DNA of 64,000 nt from Eutreptiella sp. 'Long Island Sound 2002' (GCA_964036045.1 OZ038384.1:60237355-60301354); one strand, 5' to 3'; positions 1 through 10,887 are shown, counted from the stretch's first letter. A program made the numbers and translations. Notes: generated by a model from the sequence alone, not told the origin.

Positions 1-1286
1 AACGTCGCTATGCATTTGAGTGTATGTCTAATCACCCTGATCTCACCTCTAATCATCTGCAATCTTTCTAATCTATCCCTCTATCGTGTTCTATCGTGCT
101 ACCAGGCTTGAAGACGACAACACAAGGCGAGCACTGTGCATGACTCAAGCAGGACGAGCACACCTGCAGACTATACATGATTCATTGAAGTCCTTTTGTT
201 TGTTTGTTGAATTCTTGAATTTTCATTGTGTCTGGTAACGTGGGTGGAATCACTATTTGTATCTATCTATGTGTGTCTCGTCATTTTTGGCATTATGTTA
301 GACATACGTTTAGAATCTCATTATTTCTATATTTTCCGGCGCTTCGCTAGGAGCCGCTCCTGCGCGCCGCCTTTTTCTGCGTAAGAATTTCTTGATTTAA
401 AAAATCATGAGATGACTACAAATTTTACAAAAATGTGCATCTGATGCACAATTGGGTTCTGTCCAGGTATGTGCCTTCAGAAAATTTCTAGGCCGTCATT
501 TGACGGATATAGGTGTTGTTGCTTCTCGTTTGCTTGGATTCGTTCCTCATCCTCCCATTCCTCTGCTGTACAGACCTCCTCGCAAAGCCTCGTTGAGTGT
601 TCTGCCCAAAAAGCAGCAGCAGGAGACTGAACCAGAATCAAGACCCCCCCAAGGGGCAATTCTAATTAAATCAGCGCACCCTCGCCCAAGTACCAGGACA
701 GGTGTCTCCAACAGGTTCCTGGGTTGTGTTACGCTGCAGCTTGGAGGGAGGGATGCACATGCATAGGGTCTTGGCATGCCCTACTCTAACTCCACCAAGC
801 CACAGGAACCCCGGCAGCGCTAAGAGCGCTGAGTTTTCTGTTGGAGATTGTCATCAACAATGCAGCAAGAGTTGCTGGCCATGGTAAAGCGCTCTTTTCC
901 AGTGTTAGGGAAGCTATAGGTATTTTAAAGTAAGTGTGGAAACCAAGGAAAGGCCAAGAAAAAATCCATTTTTCCTGAAAATGCGACAGTGGTGGCCACC
1001 ACAGCACCAGGGGGGAGTAAGAAAAAGTGCTTCTCCAATGCTTTAGGGTATACTTTAGTTGTATTAGAGGTGCTCTAAGCACTCATGCATTTTCTCTCTC
1101 AGTATTCGCCCAACCAAAATGGGTGATAACACATTTTGACCTATGGAACCAAACACTAAATCAGCATGGGGTGAGGACCCCTTTATCCCAAAGCTATAGG
1201 CACTACAACATCTTTTCCTGGGAGGCTGAGGCACTGATATACTGAGGGCAGAGCCTATGAATTTATCTATGTTTTCTCATGAATTG

Positions 1287-1373
1287 TTAGCTATCCTAGT
1301 GGTATGCACCCTAGGGGGCTGGGGCACCTCTTTGTGAGAGGTCATGGGTTCAATACCCAGTCAGCCCAGCTAA
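1287..1373 (+). other. tRNA-like (Pol III promoter-like) module in the R LTR
   Basis: Ends TTAGCT and AGCTAA can pair like an acceptor stem. A D-arm-like TCCTAGTGGTATGC is followed by a perfect internal B box GGTTCAATACC inside a TGGG/CCCA T-stem. It is too degenerate to be a working tRNA gene. The same 87-bp module recurs at 47,616-47,702 and 57,972-58,058, both on the minus strand. Confidence 0.45.
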
Positions 1374-1434
1374 GTAGGAATATCCCATGTGACATGGCAG
1401 TGACCTCAGCGCCACAAGCCATGCCACCTCAGCA

Positions 1435-1446
1435 CCTATGGGACCC
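1435..1446. repeat. Target-site duplication, left copy, of LINE-A copy 1
   Basis: CCTATGGGACCC here and CCTATTGGACCC at 6,351-6,362 flank the GC-rich insert. The uninterrupted repeat at 57,900 and 47,550 contains this sequence once. Confidence 0.8.
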
Positions 1447-1547
1447 CGCCCCCGCCTGTGCGGGGCTGACGCCACAGCCGGCCCCCCACCCCCTCCCCCC
1501 CTCCCCCCCGCAGAGCACCGCACGGCACTGCCGACGGCACGGCACTG

Positions 1548-3505
1548 ATGCACCAGGAGGTAGTGGGAAGGGCGCGTCTGCTACCACGCATGCCTACCAG
1601 GATAACAGTGATGGCAGACTCTGATGGCTCCCCCCAGCGGGACGACCGCCACCACCGCTGGTCCCGCTCCCGCTCCCCCGTCTCCCCGGAGTGGACGGGG
1701 GAGACCCCCGCAGAGCGTGAGGAGCGGAGGCTGGCGGAGGCGGCGGTGCTGGTCGGGCCGCCGCCGCCGGCCCAGGAGCCTGAGCCAGCCGAGGTGACCG
1801 CCCCCGCCACCGAAGCAGCAAGCCCTGCCGCCCCGCTGCGGTAGGGGGCCGGGGACGCGCAGGAGACGGACACCGCAGCCCCAGCGAGGCATGCCGCGGC
1901 CCCGACCGCGGCCCCCGGCATGCCGCCGACACGGGGGGTAGCCCCGGCGCAGGAACCGGGCGCATCGCCGAGTGCTGCCGCAGCCGCAGAGGAGAGCGGG
2001 GAGGGCGCGCGAGGGGTTGCGACCGCGGCCCCGGCAAGCCGCGCCACCGCCTCGGCCCGCCACGCCGCGACCCCCAGCACGCCGCGCAAGCAGGGGAAGG
2101 ACCCCGCACGGGCCACGGGCGCCTCGCCGGCGGCCGCCGGAGCCGCAGCAGTGGGCAGGGAGAGCGCGAAGTACCGCGCCCACGCCAACCCCACCCACGC
2201 CCACACCAGTCTCCCGAAGCCGTTCCCCCCCAAGCCCTTCCCCCCGAGGCGGGCGCGGCACGTCCGCCCCCCGGCGCCCGAGCGCTCGCCGCCGGGCGTC
2301 ACGCTGCCGCAGCTGCAAAGACAGCGGAACGCCCGGCGCGTGATCAGGGAAGGAGGGGACGGCGCGCAGGCAGAGCTGCGTGCCAGCCACGGGAGCGCGG
2401 AGCGGGGGACAGGAGGCGACAGGGGAAGTGCCCCGGAGCGCGCGCAAGGAGCAGGCCAGGGCACGCGCGGCAGGGAGCAAGGGCGCAGCAGCGGAGGGGG
2501 ACAGAGCGCAGGCAGCGGACGGCGCGGCTCAGGGCAGGGGGCCGGGAAGGGACCAGAGCACGGGAAGGGCTCGCAGGGGCGCGTGCAGGGCACCCAGGTG
2601 CAGGGAGCGGGGCGAGGGAGGGTGGGCGAGCGGGCGGGCCAGGGCGTGGGGGACAGGGGGCAGGACCCGCGGCAAGGGCAGGGACCCAGAAAGGGGCCCA
2701 AGGGCAAGGGCAAGGGCGCCGCAGGCCCCAATGGACAGACGGGACGGGGCATGGGAGCCCGGGGGGGAGGGCAGCCTGAAGGGAGGGGGGCGGGGAGCGG
2801 GGCGCCCCCGCAGCCGGACGTGCAGCCGGTGAGGTGCATCCCCCCCGGCATCCAACAGATGCCGGCGCACCACACCCACTAGCACCACCACCACCACCAC
2901 CACCTCTACAACATCGACCCTGACGCCGGCGAGCTCGTCCCCCCCCAGCCCCGACGACCCCAGCACCAGCCAGCCCCCCCCCCGCGCCGAGAGCGGAGCC
3001 GGCGCGGATGGCCTCGGCGGGGGGGGGGCGGGGCGCGGCATCGGCGCCGCAGGCACAGGGGCAGCGGGGGGAGCCAGCGCGAGGGGCAGAGGGGGCCCGC
3101 CCCTGGGACCGGGACTGGGGCGCGGTCCCGGACCCTCTGGGGGAGGAGGCCCTCCCCCTGGTTGGGGAGGTGTACGGGTGGTTGTGCTGGGCCAACCAGC
3201 GGACCACCAGGGGGTTGAGGAACCGGCCCTTTGATGCCGTGCTCCCCCGGAGGGAGGGAGGAAACCGAGAGGTACCTCCGGGGGGGTGGACAGCCCCAGA
3301 GGACCATGAGAGGGTCCTCAGGTCAGTGATCCGGGCGGTGTGGCCCGACAGGGAGCCGACGTGGCCGGCCTTCCTGGAAGGGGGAGCGGACGCCAACAAC
3401 TGGCTCCCCCGGGCCTTGCGCAGCGCCCTCGCCCACTGGCGCTACCGCCGGCGCAACCCGCCGCCGCCACAGCCCCAGCCCCCACACAAGCGGCGGCGCG
3501 GGTGA
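1548..3505 (+). pseudogene. LINE-A ORF1-like protein, broken (copy 1)
   Basis: The frame starting at 1,548 runs through an RS-rich head, a stop (TAG, 1,842), and a long Ala/Pro/Gly/Arg low-complexity part with repeated GQG and GKG. A His-rich run follows near 2,880-2,906, interrupted by TAG at 2,880-2,882. A slip in the poly-C/G tract near 2,970 moves the frame to the one open at 3,008-3,505. That last part is a compact domain of about 130 residues rich in Trp and Arg (DRDWGAVPDPLGEE, GWLCWANQ, NNWLPRALRSALAHWRYRR), ending in a basic PHKRRR tail. The domain matches copy 3 at 39,860-40,288 and, more distantly, the end of LINE-B ORF3. By position it is a nucleic-acid-binding ORF1-like protein (inference). 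Copy 1 lacks seven residues that copy 3 has just before NNWLPR. Confidence 0.6.
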
Positions 3506-6275
3506 CGGCCCAGACGGCGGACGCGAGAAAGTGGGGGGGGGAGCTGGGCCCCCCGACCAACGCCCCCCCCACGGTACGGCGTGACGAAGGAGCGCGCGCC
3601 ACCTCCCGCGGGAGGGAGGGCGGAGACAGGGAGCGCGGGGGGGAACCTGCTGCCCCGCAGCCCACTAACCGTTGACCACTAACCCTCACGGCCGCCCCCG
3701 GCCGGCCAGCGCCGCGCGACGATGGCAGGGGGGATGAGGGGCCCCAGCGAAGGCCTGCAGGAGGGTCCGGCTCTAGGTAGAGGGGGGCGGGGGAAGGGTG
3801 CGACCCCCCAGCCGTTGGCTCGCCCCCGGGGCCAGGACCGCCATGCCGCCCCCCCCCAGCCGTCAGGAGGCGACGCCAGGGGACCAGAGGGCCCCCCCCA
3901 CCCCCCCCCCCCCACTCAGGCCCAAGAGCAGACAGAGGCAGACGGAAGAAACGGCGGCCCCGCACCCCCCCCAAAGAGGCCGCTGCACCCGGGATGCGGG
4001 GGCACCACGGCCGAGGCAGGCGCCCGCGCGCCCTGCCCGCTGCCGAACGGCGGCGGGCCGGCGGCACCCAGGACGGCGCAAACGGAACGGCCCTATCAGA
4101 GGCCGGGCCGGGGAAGACGGGGGCGCGAACCAGGGCGGGGGGGTTCCCCCTCCCTGCCCCCCCCCCCCCCCCCGCCGCACTGGCCCGTCGGCGGCCGACC
4201 TGACCGCGCCAAACGCCCGCGGCCGCCCGGCAACCTTCACGGAACGAGTACACCCCGGGGGGGGAAGCCGGAGACAACGGATGGCAGGCCGACGCCCGAC
4301 GGGGCGGGGGGGCGGGGGGGGCGGGCCCCCCACCCCCCCCCCCCGCCCCCCCCCCCCAGCTTTGGAGCCACAGGAGGGGCCCTCCGCCCCCCCGGAGCCG
4401 AGGGGACGCCCCCCCCCCCGAAGGGACCGCGACGAGGGGGGGGGGGGGGGATGCGGCTGGACCTGCACACTGCGCGCCCCAGCGCCGCGAGCCGCCTGCT
4501 CCCGCGGGGGTCGCGGCCGCAGGGCGAGCCCACACCAGCGTGCCGGAGCAACGCGCGCACCAAGCTTGGGGGCGGCGCACGGCGGCGCACCAGAAAAGTA
4601 TGGAGGCTGCGCCCTACATGACCCTCCCGTGACCACAGCCCACTCAGGGAGGGCAGAGGGGGGGTTCAGGTCTGCAGGGGCCCCCGGGGGAACGGTCCAC
4701 GGGCCGCCCCTCACCCCCCCCCCACCCCGGGCCGGCACCGCGACCCCGACCGCACGCGCATTCCGGAAAGGAGTGCACCAACGACACGAGGATGGCCAGG
4801 ATTGAGTACCGCAGGCCGGCACCCAGAAGGAGACAGGGAGGCCGCGGCGCAACCCCCCCCCCCCCCCACCGGCCCGCAAGCCGCGGGGGCCCCTGCCCCC
4901 ACCCCCCGAGGCAGGGGGGATGGTCCCCCCCCCCCCGCCTGAGAGAGGAGCCGGAGCGCGACCCGCCCCCCCGCCCCAGCCGCCGGCTCCCACAGGGGCC
5001 GCGGAGAACAAGCGAGCCCGTGCCAACGCGCCAGGACGCCGCACAGATCGCGCCCAGAGAAGGCAATCGAGCACGAACCGGAGTGGTATGGGGTGCCACG
5101 CCCCCCATGGACAGAACGACGCCAGTGACACCCGCTTTGTTGCCTGCCCAGGGAAGGCAGAGGGACGGAACCAGGCAGAGCGACCCCCCGCCCTACAGGC
5201 CCCCCCCGGCCGCACAAACGGGGGGTACGGCGCACGCACCCCCCCCCCCAGCCCGCCCCCCGGCACACGAACGCCACGGACCCGCCCCGCGGCGCGCAGC
5301 CCCCACAGGGCGTGCAGGCCGAGGGGACAGAGAAGGGCGCCCACACCCGCACGCCCGCGCCCAAAACACGTGTATAGCGGACCCCAACAGCCCGCCCAGT
5401 GGGCGGGCAGTCGGGGGAGGGGGAGCGCCTGACCCCAGACGCCCCTCGCAACAGTAGAAGGCGACCCCCCCGGGGACGCCCTACCGCCACCCCCACAACC
5501 CCAAGCGGAGTAGGGGGGAACCGGGACCGGACCGCCCCCCCCCAAGCGCGCCAGACGGAGCAAGGGACCGGAGCAGGACACGCGGAGGGGCACGGACCAC
5601 GTGGAACGGCCCTACCAGCGCCCAGTGCCGGGACCGCGCGAGGTGCGCACGCCACACCACCCAGGAGGGGGGGGAGCGGACGCCGCGGGAGCGCGAGCGC
5701 ACACACACGTAAAGGGCACGCGGGGACTACCAGAAGGGCAGCCGGACCGAGAGCGCGGAACGCACAGACCGCGTGGAATGGTGTACCAGCGAGCGAGGGT
5801 AAGGGACACCCGGACGGGACGGCCGGCCACACGCAGCGCGGAGAGCGCTGGGCGGGAAGAGGGAAACGAGAGAGACACAACACCAGGTACCGGCCCGAAC
5901 CCCCCGAACCGGCCGCGAGCGCCGCGCACACACAGACAGGGCAGTGCACCCACCAAGGCAGTAGTGGAGCACAGCGCCACGCCCCAACCCCTAGGCCAGG
6001 CAGCCTCCGCGCCAGCCCAAGGGGGTCCCACTGGCGACAAGCTAGTAGCACGGGCCCGGCGGCGCCGGCGCCCCGGGCGACCACGCATTAGGGGGGCGAC
6101 GCAGTGCGTAAGCGCCCGCAGCCACGGCTGCGAATTGATGCACTGACCGTGGAGTGGCGAAACGGGGAAGCCGGGGAAGGACGGGGCTCCGAGCCCTGTT
6201 AACCCGGGGGGCTCCGCCAGCAGGCAGGAGGTGCGTCTTGGAGGGACCCCCACTAGGACCCGGTGGGGAGGATAT
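3506..6275. other. Long GC-rich 3' non-coding part of LINE-A copy 1
   Basis: No protein is supported here. The many open frames on both strands reflect extreme GC content and disagree with copy 3. Runs of 8-16 C or G are frequent (near 3,900, 4,160, 4,330, 4,435, 4,855). Blocks are shared with 40,289-42,578, but copy 1 has extra material around 3,950-4,430. Confidence 0.6.
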
Positions 6276-6295
6276 CACCTAGCCCGACCAGGTGG
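6276..6295 (+). other. 3' stem-loop of LINE-A
   Basis: CACCT-AGCCCGA-CCAGGTGG can form a hairpin; copies at 8,219-8,238 and 42,579-42,598 read CACCTGG-CCCGA-CCAGGTGG and pair fully. It lies about 55 bp from the tail. LINE 3' stem-loops are known recognition sites for the element's reverse transcriptase; that role here is inference. Confidence 0.5.
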
Positions 6296-6350
6296 CCCCC
6301 CGGGGCCGAAAGCCGTCTAGTACCCGCAAAATCAAACCTCAAACCTCAAA

Positions 6351-6410
6351 CCTATTGGACCCAAAAACAAAGAGTGCACATCTCAAGATGGCACTGTGGA
6401 TGAGAGTGAG
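6351..6410 (+). repeat. R-family LTR, second fragment
   Basis: It continues the LTR broken off at 1,446, starting with the right copy of the target duplication. It stops at GATGAGAGTGAG, where a (GGTA)n run begins. The next LTR bases (CCCTTGGGGC) appear only at 8,355. Confidence 0.75.
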
Positions 6411-7946
6411 GTAGGTAGGTAGGTCGACTCGGGACTGGGGTTGCCCCGGAGGGGGGACTTACCAAGGGGCTTTTGCTCACCCACCCACGGCCCTACTTCA
6501 TGTGCCCCCAAAAAGCGGCTCCCCCACATGGGGGAAGGGCGCGGTCGCCGCGAGCAGTACCCTACAGCGGGTTCTGCCCAGAGAGGTAACCCATGTTCGA
6601 CCGAAGTCTCACATTCCTCTCCTTCGGGCGGATGATACGTGGGGGAGGGTCCCACCGCACCTCCTCATCAACCTCCGGATTCTGGGGCCCAGGGGCCCGG
6701 AGCCAGGCCAAAGGCCCTGTCCTGCAGGCACCCCCACCTGGGTTGGTTTTCAGTAGGTGTGAGGCGACTTGAAGAAGCACGTGCTACGGGACTCGCGTGC
6801 CGTGGCGCACACTCACACCTCCTGACTCGGTCGAGCTTGCGCTCTCCCGGGGGGCCGGGGGTTTCGAAGTAGGTCGTTGTGGCCGGTTGGTCGGTCGTAT
6901 GGTACGGTCGCGGTGTAGTTTGTTAATGTAGGTTGGTCGGTTGCGTGATGGTAGAGCCAAGTTTTGTTCGTGGGCATGGTCGTCGGCGGGCGCGGCGCAC
7001 CACTGTGTCACCAACCCTTTGGACGCCGTTCCTGTTTCGACCCGTGCACGCCTGGCTCGTTTGGTGTTGGCCGGCTTGCGTGTGGTCTGTTTACGGTCAA
7101 GTGGCGGTTGCAGCTGCGGTGTTGTTGGTTCGCGGTCGTCTTGGCCGCCTCATGGTCGGCTTGGTTTGCGTGGGTTCCATTGCGCTGCTGCCGGTGGTCG
7201 TCCCGCCGCATGTTGTTTATGCAGCTGGCATGTCCGTGTCGACGCTGGTCAGTGGCGTCGTGGTTTGTCCAAGTGTAGTGTTATGTAGTTTGTTACCGTT
7301 GGTTGGTCGCGTTTGTATTGGCAGCGTCGTGGCGTTCTGCTGTGTTTTTGGGTACGACCGTCGGTGGGCGTGGCGCACCACGGTTTTGCCAACCCGTTGG
7401 GCGCCGTTTCCGTTTCGACCCGTGCACGCCTGGCTGGTTCGGCGTTGGCCGGCTTGCGTGTGGTCTGTTTACGGTCAAGTGGTGGCTGCAGCTGTGGTGT
7501 GGTTGGTGCGCGGTTGTTGTGGCCGCCTCATGGTCGGCCGGGTTCGTGTGGGTTCCGTTGCGCTGCTGCGGGTGGTCTTATCGTCGAATCCTGCCCCTTT
7601 AGCCAGCACGTTTGTGTCTGGGTCGGTTTGTGGCGTCTTGGTTTGTACAAGTGTCGTGTAGTGTAGTTTGGGAATGTTCGTGGGCCGCGTCCGTAGCGGT
7701 AGAGTCGCAGTGCTCCTCTGTGCTTGTGGCCATGGTGGTTGGGGGGCGCGGGTTGCTACGGTGTCGCTAGCTCGTTGCTCGTCGCTCTCGCACCGGCCCA
7801 TGCATGCCCGGCCAGTTTGGCGTCGGTCGGTGCGCGCGCGGTCTGTTCACGGTCACGTTGCGTCCGCTGTAGTGGTTCTGGCGGTGTGTGGTCGTGTTAG
7901 TCGCCTCTTGGTTGGTTTGTTCGGCGTTCGTTCCTTGTCGTCGCAC
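6411..7946 (-). mobile_element. S1: 3' part of a LINE-like element with (CCTA)n tail and tandem repeats
   Basis: On the minus strand this segment ends in (CCTAC)n at 6,411, like the tail of LINE-B at 47,424-47,435. Its first 450 bp match 16,379-16,840 closely and resemble 46,900-47,430 weakly. The remainder is a G/T-rich tandem array. No protein is supported; the frame open at 6,933-7,661 is only a translation of the array. It is flanked by about 407-bp direct duplications (6,004-6,410 and 7,947-8,354). Confidence 0.6.
6914..7946. repeat. Tandem array, about 370-bp unit, roughly three copies
   Basis: Unit starts are recognisable by GTGTAG..TAGTTTG near 6,914, 7,276 and 7,650. Each holds a CGTGCACGCCTGGCT and a GGCTTGCGTGTGGTCTGTT block or a decayed version. 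The same unit is at 16,842-17,717 (about 395 bp apart) and again after Gyp-1 at 30,905-31,110. Confidence 0.7.
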
Positions 7947-8354
7947 CCTCCGCGCCAGCCCAAGGGGGTCCCACTGGCGACAAGCTAGTAGCATGGGCCC
8001 GGCGGCGCCGGCGCCCCGGGCGACCACGCATTAGGGGGGCGACGCAGTGGGTAAGCGCCCGCAGCCACGGCTGCGAATTGATGCACTGACCGGGGAGTGG
8101 CGAAACGGGGAAGCCGGGGAAGGACGGGGCTCTGAGCCCTGTGAACCCGGGGGACTCCGCCACCAGGCAGGAGGTGCGTCTTGGAGGGCCCCCCACTAGG
8201 ACCCGGTGGGGAGAATATCACCTGGCCCGACCAGGTGGCCCCCTGGGGCCGAAAGGCGTCTAGTACCCGCAAAATCAAAACCTCAAACCTCAAACCTATG
8301 GGACCCAAAAACAAAGAGTGCACATCTCAAGATGGCACTGTTGATGAGAGTGAG
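7947..8354 (+). repeat. 408-bp direct duplication: LINE-A 3' end plus 60 bp of LTR
   Basis: It is near-identical to 6,004-6,410, including the LINE-A stem-loop, the TCAAACC tail, the CCTATGGGACCC target site and the LTR bases up to GAGTGAG. The two copies flank S1 exactly, so this looks like a very long target-site duplication rather than a separate LINE-A insertion. Confidence 0.65.
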
Positions 8355-8667
8355 CCCTTGGGGCAGTTTTCCAATCAGCTTTTCTCAAACATGTAAAATA
8401 TTTCATCCTGAGTTGCATTGTATGCTAATTGCTGTGGTCTATTGTTGATAGTTGTCTTTATCTAACTCTTTGTGACTGCAGCATTTCATGCTTTGATCCT
8501 GATCTTCTTCTTTTTGCTTATCCCTGGCTTGGGTTCTCCTGGATTGGTTGTATTTCAACAATAAAACATTTTCCTCATCAAAAACAATCAGCAGGAATCC
8601 TACACCAGCAGCAAGCAGCAGGAGAAGCACAACAAACACACAGTGTTGAAATCACTATAAAACGTTC
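8355..8667 (+). repeat. R-family LTR, third fragment (LTR 3' end)
   Basis: It continues 6,410 and matches, in reverse, 57,543-57,850 and 32,247-32,513. The end is set at ...ACGTTC, the point where the Gyp-2 5' LTR copy meets its primer-binding site. No primer-binding site follows here, so this is not a 5' LTR. Confidence 0.65.
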
Positions 8668-9485
8668 TGTTTCCCAACAGGGAAAGTTGGTTCTGAGGCT
8701 GACTCTAGGTCTACCTCCTCCAGCAACAGCTTGGCCAGGAAGGCACTGTGTTTTAGTTCAACACAGCTGGGATCAACAGGAGGGATAGTGCTGGCGATCT
8801 CAGACAGTTGGTCCTCAGCATCCTCCTTTACAGCAGCAGGTTCCCAATAGCCATCGGGAGATTCACACCCTGTAAGTGTGGCAGATAGGTGCTCAGGAGA
8901 TTTTTTTTTGAGATCAGAAAGAGTCAGGCCACAATTGTCGGCCATGACGTCTTTCACTAGCACCTAATCTAGATCACACAGGGTACAGGATTGAGAGATC
9001 CATCGACAATGGATAGGAAACTGGCCCACACAGGGGCCTGCATAGCTGTGTCTGAGTCCTCAGGCACGTAGATGGGACCGTCGGGGAGTTGCACCCTTCC
9101 CACAATCATTCGGTCTAGCATACGGCGCCAATAAGCGTGTTCACCTGAGCAACCCCAGTCAGGGGTGCACATGACAACCCTTCCTCCCTCACAAGCAATT
9201 TTGGTTAGAACCTTCGCGAGCAGGGAGAAGGGAGGGTTAGCATACGCTAGGCCCATTGCTTTCCAGAAGAAACCGAAAGCGTTCTTCAAATGTTTGGAGC
9301 AGTACAACTGCATGATGTGCTGTTGTTGGCTCGCGAACAATTCTACCTGGATCTCGTTCAGGGTCACCTGAAGGGCGCCAGTCCATTTTCAAGACCGTGA
9401 CGGGCCATTTGGTAGTTTTCAGTACGATAGTTAGTCTGGGTTGCGTAGCGCAGACCAGACTCTTTTTGTCCTGACAGCTCCAAAG
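8668..9485 (-). pseudogene. Gyp-3 methyltransferase-like domain, broken
   Basis: The minus-strand reading contains VELFASQQQH, LYCSK, AYANPPFSLLAKVLTK, VVMCTPDWG and YWRRMLDRM, followed by GPIYVPEDS. FAS, C-x-K, NPPF and a late hydrophobic strand in this order resemble phage/DIRS Dam-type N6-adenine methyltransferases, whose catalytic motif is (N/D/S)PP(Y/F/W). The motif is intact here. The coding is broken by one-base shifts near 9,367 and 8,975 and by TAG where the sister sequence suggests Gln (DLD-stop-VLVKD). The homologous domains are at 54,000-54,450 (Gyp-2) and 24,230-24,605 (Gyp-1). A catalytic role is inference. Confidence 0.55.
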
Positions 9486-9489
9486 GTAC
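9486..9489. repeat. Target-site duplication GTAC (left) of the DNA transposon
   Basis: GTAC also follows the other end (10,509-10,512). Removing the insert and one GTAC restores the protein reading FSVPLEL, which aligns with ESLPLEQ in Gyp-2. Confidence 0.75.
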
Positions 9490-10508
9490 TGAAGCGGAAT
9501 CGGTAACGATCCCCGCGTTCGCATTTTTGTAGCAGATCTTAGCGTCGCGAAGGCTTCTGGCGCATAGCGCGAAGCCCACGCAAATGACGCAATTTCGCAT
9601 CAGAAGAGTGACTGAAGGCAGCCAATAGCTGCCGTTACGTGTTTCTATTTGGCATTCATTTTTTATATACTTAAATTCTGTAGCATAATATATGCGATTT
9701 GCGTCGTGTATGTTAACTCTGTTTGTTATGAAATGTGTTTGTCGTTGACGTTCGGGTTTGTGTCATATGGGAGGACCGTCCAAGGTTCTCAGAATTATTT
9801 GTAGGCCGACACTGGCCTGAACGCCGCATCCCTCATCCTGGGGCAGCATGCCAGGGCATCCTGGATGCAAGCAACGCCCTCGTTGAGGGCCAAAGGTAGT
9901 GAAATACACCGGCGGCGCTTAGCATCGTGGCAAGAGCGCCCTCGTTGAGGGCCTACGGCTACTGGCCTATGGCGCTCAGCATCGTGGAAGCTGAAAACTG
10001 GAAGGTCTCAGCCTATGATGGATTCACTGAAAGAAACCCTCGATCCAGGTTAGACCTCCTGTGGATTTGGTGCGCTGCGTTTGCCATTGGGTGCCAGCAA
10101 GGCTTGGACGATCAAAGAGTTTTGTATGTTTGCATGCAACGAGCAGCAGGATATTTTATCATCAAAATCAACCTGTGGTTCAAAAAGCTCGTAAGGTGTT
10201 CAGCTTTTCTCACGTGAAAGCGAAGCAGGACCAAGAGTGCGGCGGCAAAGTATGCAGAAATACCAAGGGATCAGCATCTTGTTTTTCGCACGTCAAAGCA
10301 AAGCAAGGGATCAGCATCTTGTTTTTCTCACGTCAAAGCAAAGCAAGGCCAAGACAAGCTGTGATAGCAAAATGGCAGACAAAACAGTGGTGCACGAAAG
10401 GGAAAATCAGTGCAAGGCAGAGATTAAAGAAACAAGTTCAGCGCAGTGTCCCGTGAGTCTCAAGGGTCGAAGGCCTCACGCTCCGCGAGGCTCCACGGTA
10501 CCGCTTCA
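9490..10508. mobile_element. 1,019-bp non-autonomous DNA transposon in Gyp-3
   Basis: The ends are inverted repeats: TGAAGCGGAATCGG on the left and TGAAGCGGTACCG read inward from the right, eight bases perfect and several more imperfect. They are flanked by GTAC on both sides. The interior is AT-rich with no transposase. It holds two copies of the hairpin GCCCTCGTTGAGGGC (9,876-9,890 and 9,938-9,952) within a 60-bp direct repeat, and a 40-bp tandem repeat. I cannot assign a superfamily from a 4-bp palindromic duplication alone. Confidence 0.7.
10267..10346. repeat. 40-bp tandem repeat, two copies
   Basis: The unit begins GGGATCAGCATCTTG and contains CACGTCAAAGCAAAGCAA. Copies at 10,267-10,306 and 10,307-10,346 differ at one base. 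A decayed third copy of its second half is at 10,199-10,228. Confidence 0.8.
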
Positions 10509-10512
10509 GTAC

Positions 10513-10884
10513 GGAGAAGAGCCCACTGCCAAAGTCGCTTTGTAGAGAATAGGGGCGCTGGAGAGACAGCAGTTTTACCTGGGGGTTTCTTCGCAGGAAG
10601 TCGGTACCAATGACGATGTCAAAGGCGTCGGTGTCCAGAACTCTGCAGTGTTGGGTCACAGTTTCGTCGCCAAGACACATAGTCACATCGACTCCCCCCA
10701 AGGAATGGATGGTACGCCCATCCCCTACTCTTATGGCCACTGTCTTAGTTTTCTTGAAAGTCTTTAGCAGGCGCCGGGCCACTATAGAAAGTGTTGCGCC
10801 GGTGTCAGGCACTGCTCGAAAAACTTGATCCCCGATTTTCACGAGGATCCAGGAAACCAAGTCCTCCTCTTCGGAGCCGCCCCC
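10513..10884 (-). pseudogene. Gyp-3 aspartic protease
   Basis: A retropepsin-type domain read from after the TAG at 10,885-10,887. The active-site triad is visible as VPDTGATLSIV, with a hydrophobic flap region and the late VIGTDFLRRNP. It would release mature proteins from the Gag-Pol precursor. It is preceded in frame by gag and was followed in frame by the methyltransferase-like domain before the DNA transposon split it. Gyp-2 carries the homologue at 54,600-54,967 with VMDTGATISIV. Confidence 0.7.
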
Positions 10885-10887
10885 CTA

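Larger units (their letters stand above)
1..1446 (+). repeat. R-family LTR, first fragment (continues left of the window)
   Basis: This AT-rich stretch matches, as reverse complement, 47,545-49,030, and its inner part also matches 57,890-58,337. It is the same repeat that ends next to the primer-binding site of Gyp-2, so I read it as an LTR. Its own sense direction is plus. Insertions split the copy into 1-1,446, 6,351-6,410 and 8,355-8,667. It has a 14-bp palindrome (CCGTCATTTGACGG, 492-505) and a tRNA-like module (1,287-1,373). Short open frames such as 452-766 are not preserved intact in the second copy. Whether it is a solo LTR or the 3' LTR of an element left of the window cannot be seen. 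Confidence 0.7.
1447..6350 (+). mobile_element. LINE-A copy 1: GC-rich non-autonomous 'half-LINE'
   Basis: A 4.9-kb, very GC-rich insert sits in the R LTR and is bounded by a 12-bp target duplication. Its 3' end carries a (TCAAACC)n-like tail, as expected for target-primed insertion of a non-LTR element. It encodes only an ORF1-like protein; there is no reverse transcriptase or endonuclease, and about 2.8 kb of C/G-rich non-coding sequence follows. Copy 3 (38,920-42,652) has the same layout and its own 12-bp duplication. A 350-bp 3' fragment is at 7,947-8,294. Because it shares the C-terminal ORF1-like domain with LINE-B, it probably depends on an enzyme from such a partner (inference). Confidence 0.75.

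Noticed and set aside
1287-1373. Functional tRNA gene
   Set aside because: Arms are incomplete, no clear anticodon loop, and it is part of an LTR repeated three times.
1436-6278. Many long open frames on both strands (up to 576 codons) in the GC-rich block
   Set aside because: Expected by chance at this GC content, low-complexity Pro/Arg/Gly/Ala products, and not preserved against copy 3 except for the ORF1-like frame.
6933-7661. Open frame of 242 codons with internal repeats
   Set aside because: It is a translation of the tandem array; the frame is not kept in the S2 copy.
8355-8667. 3' LTR of Gyp-3
   Set aside because: It joins the Gyp-3 relic but lies in the opposite orientation, so it cannot be its own LTR.
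10197-10350. CRISPR-like array
   Set aside because: Only two full adjacent 40-bp units without spacers, inside a transposon in eukaryotic DNA.
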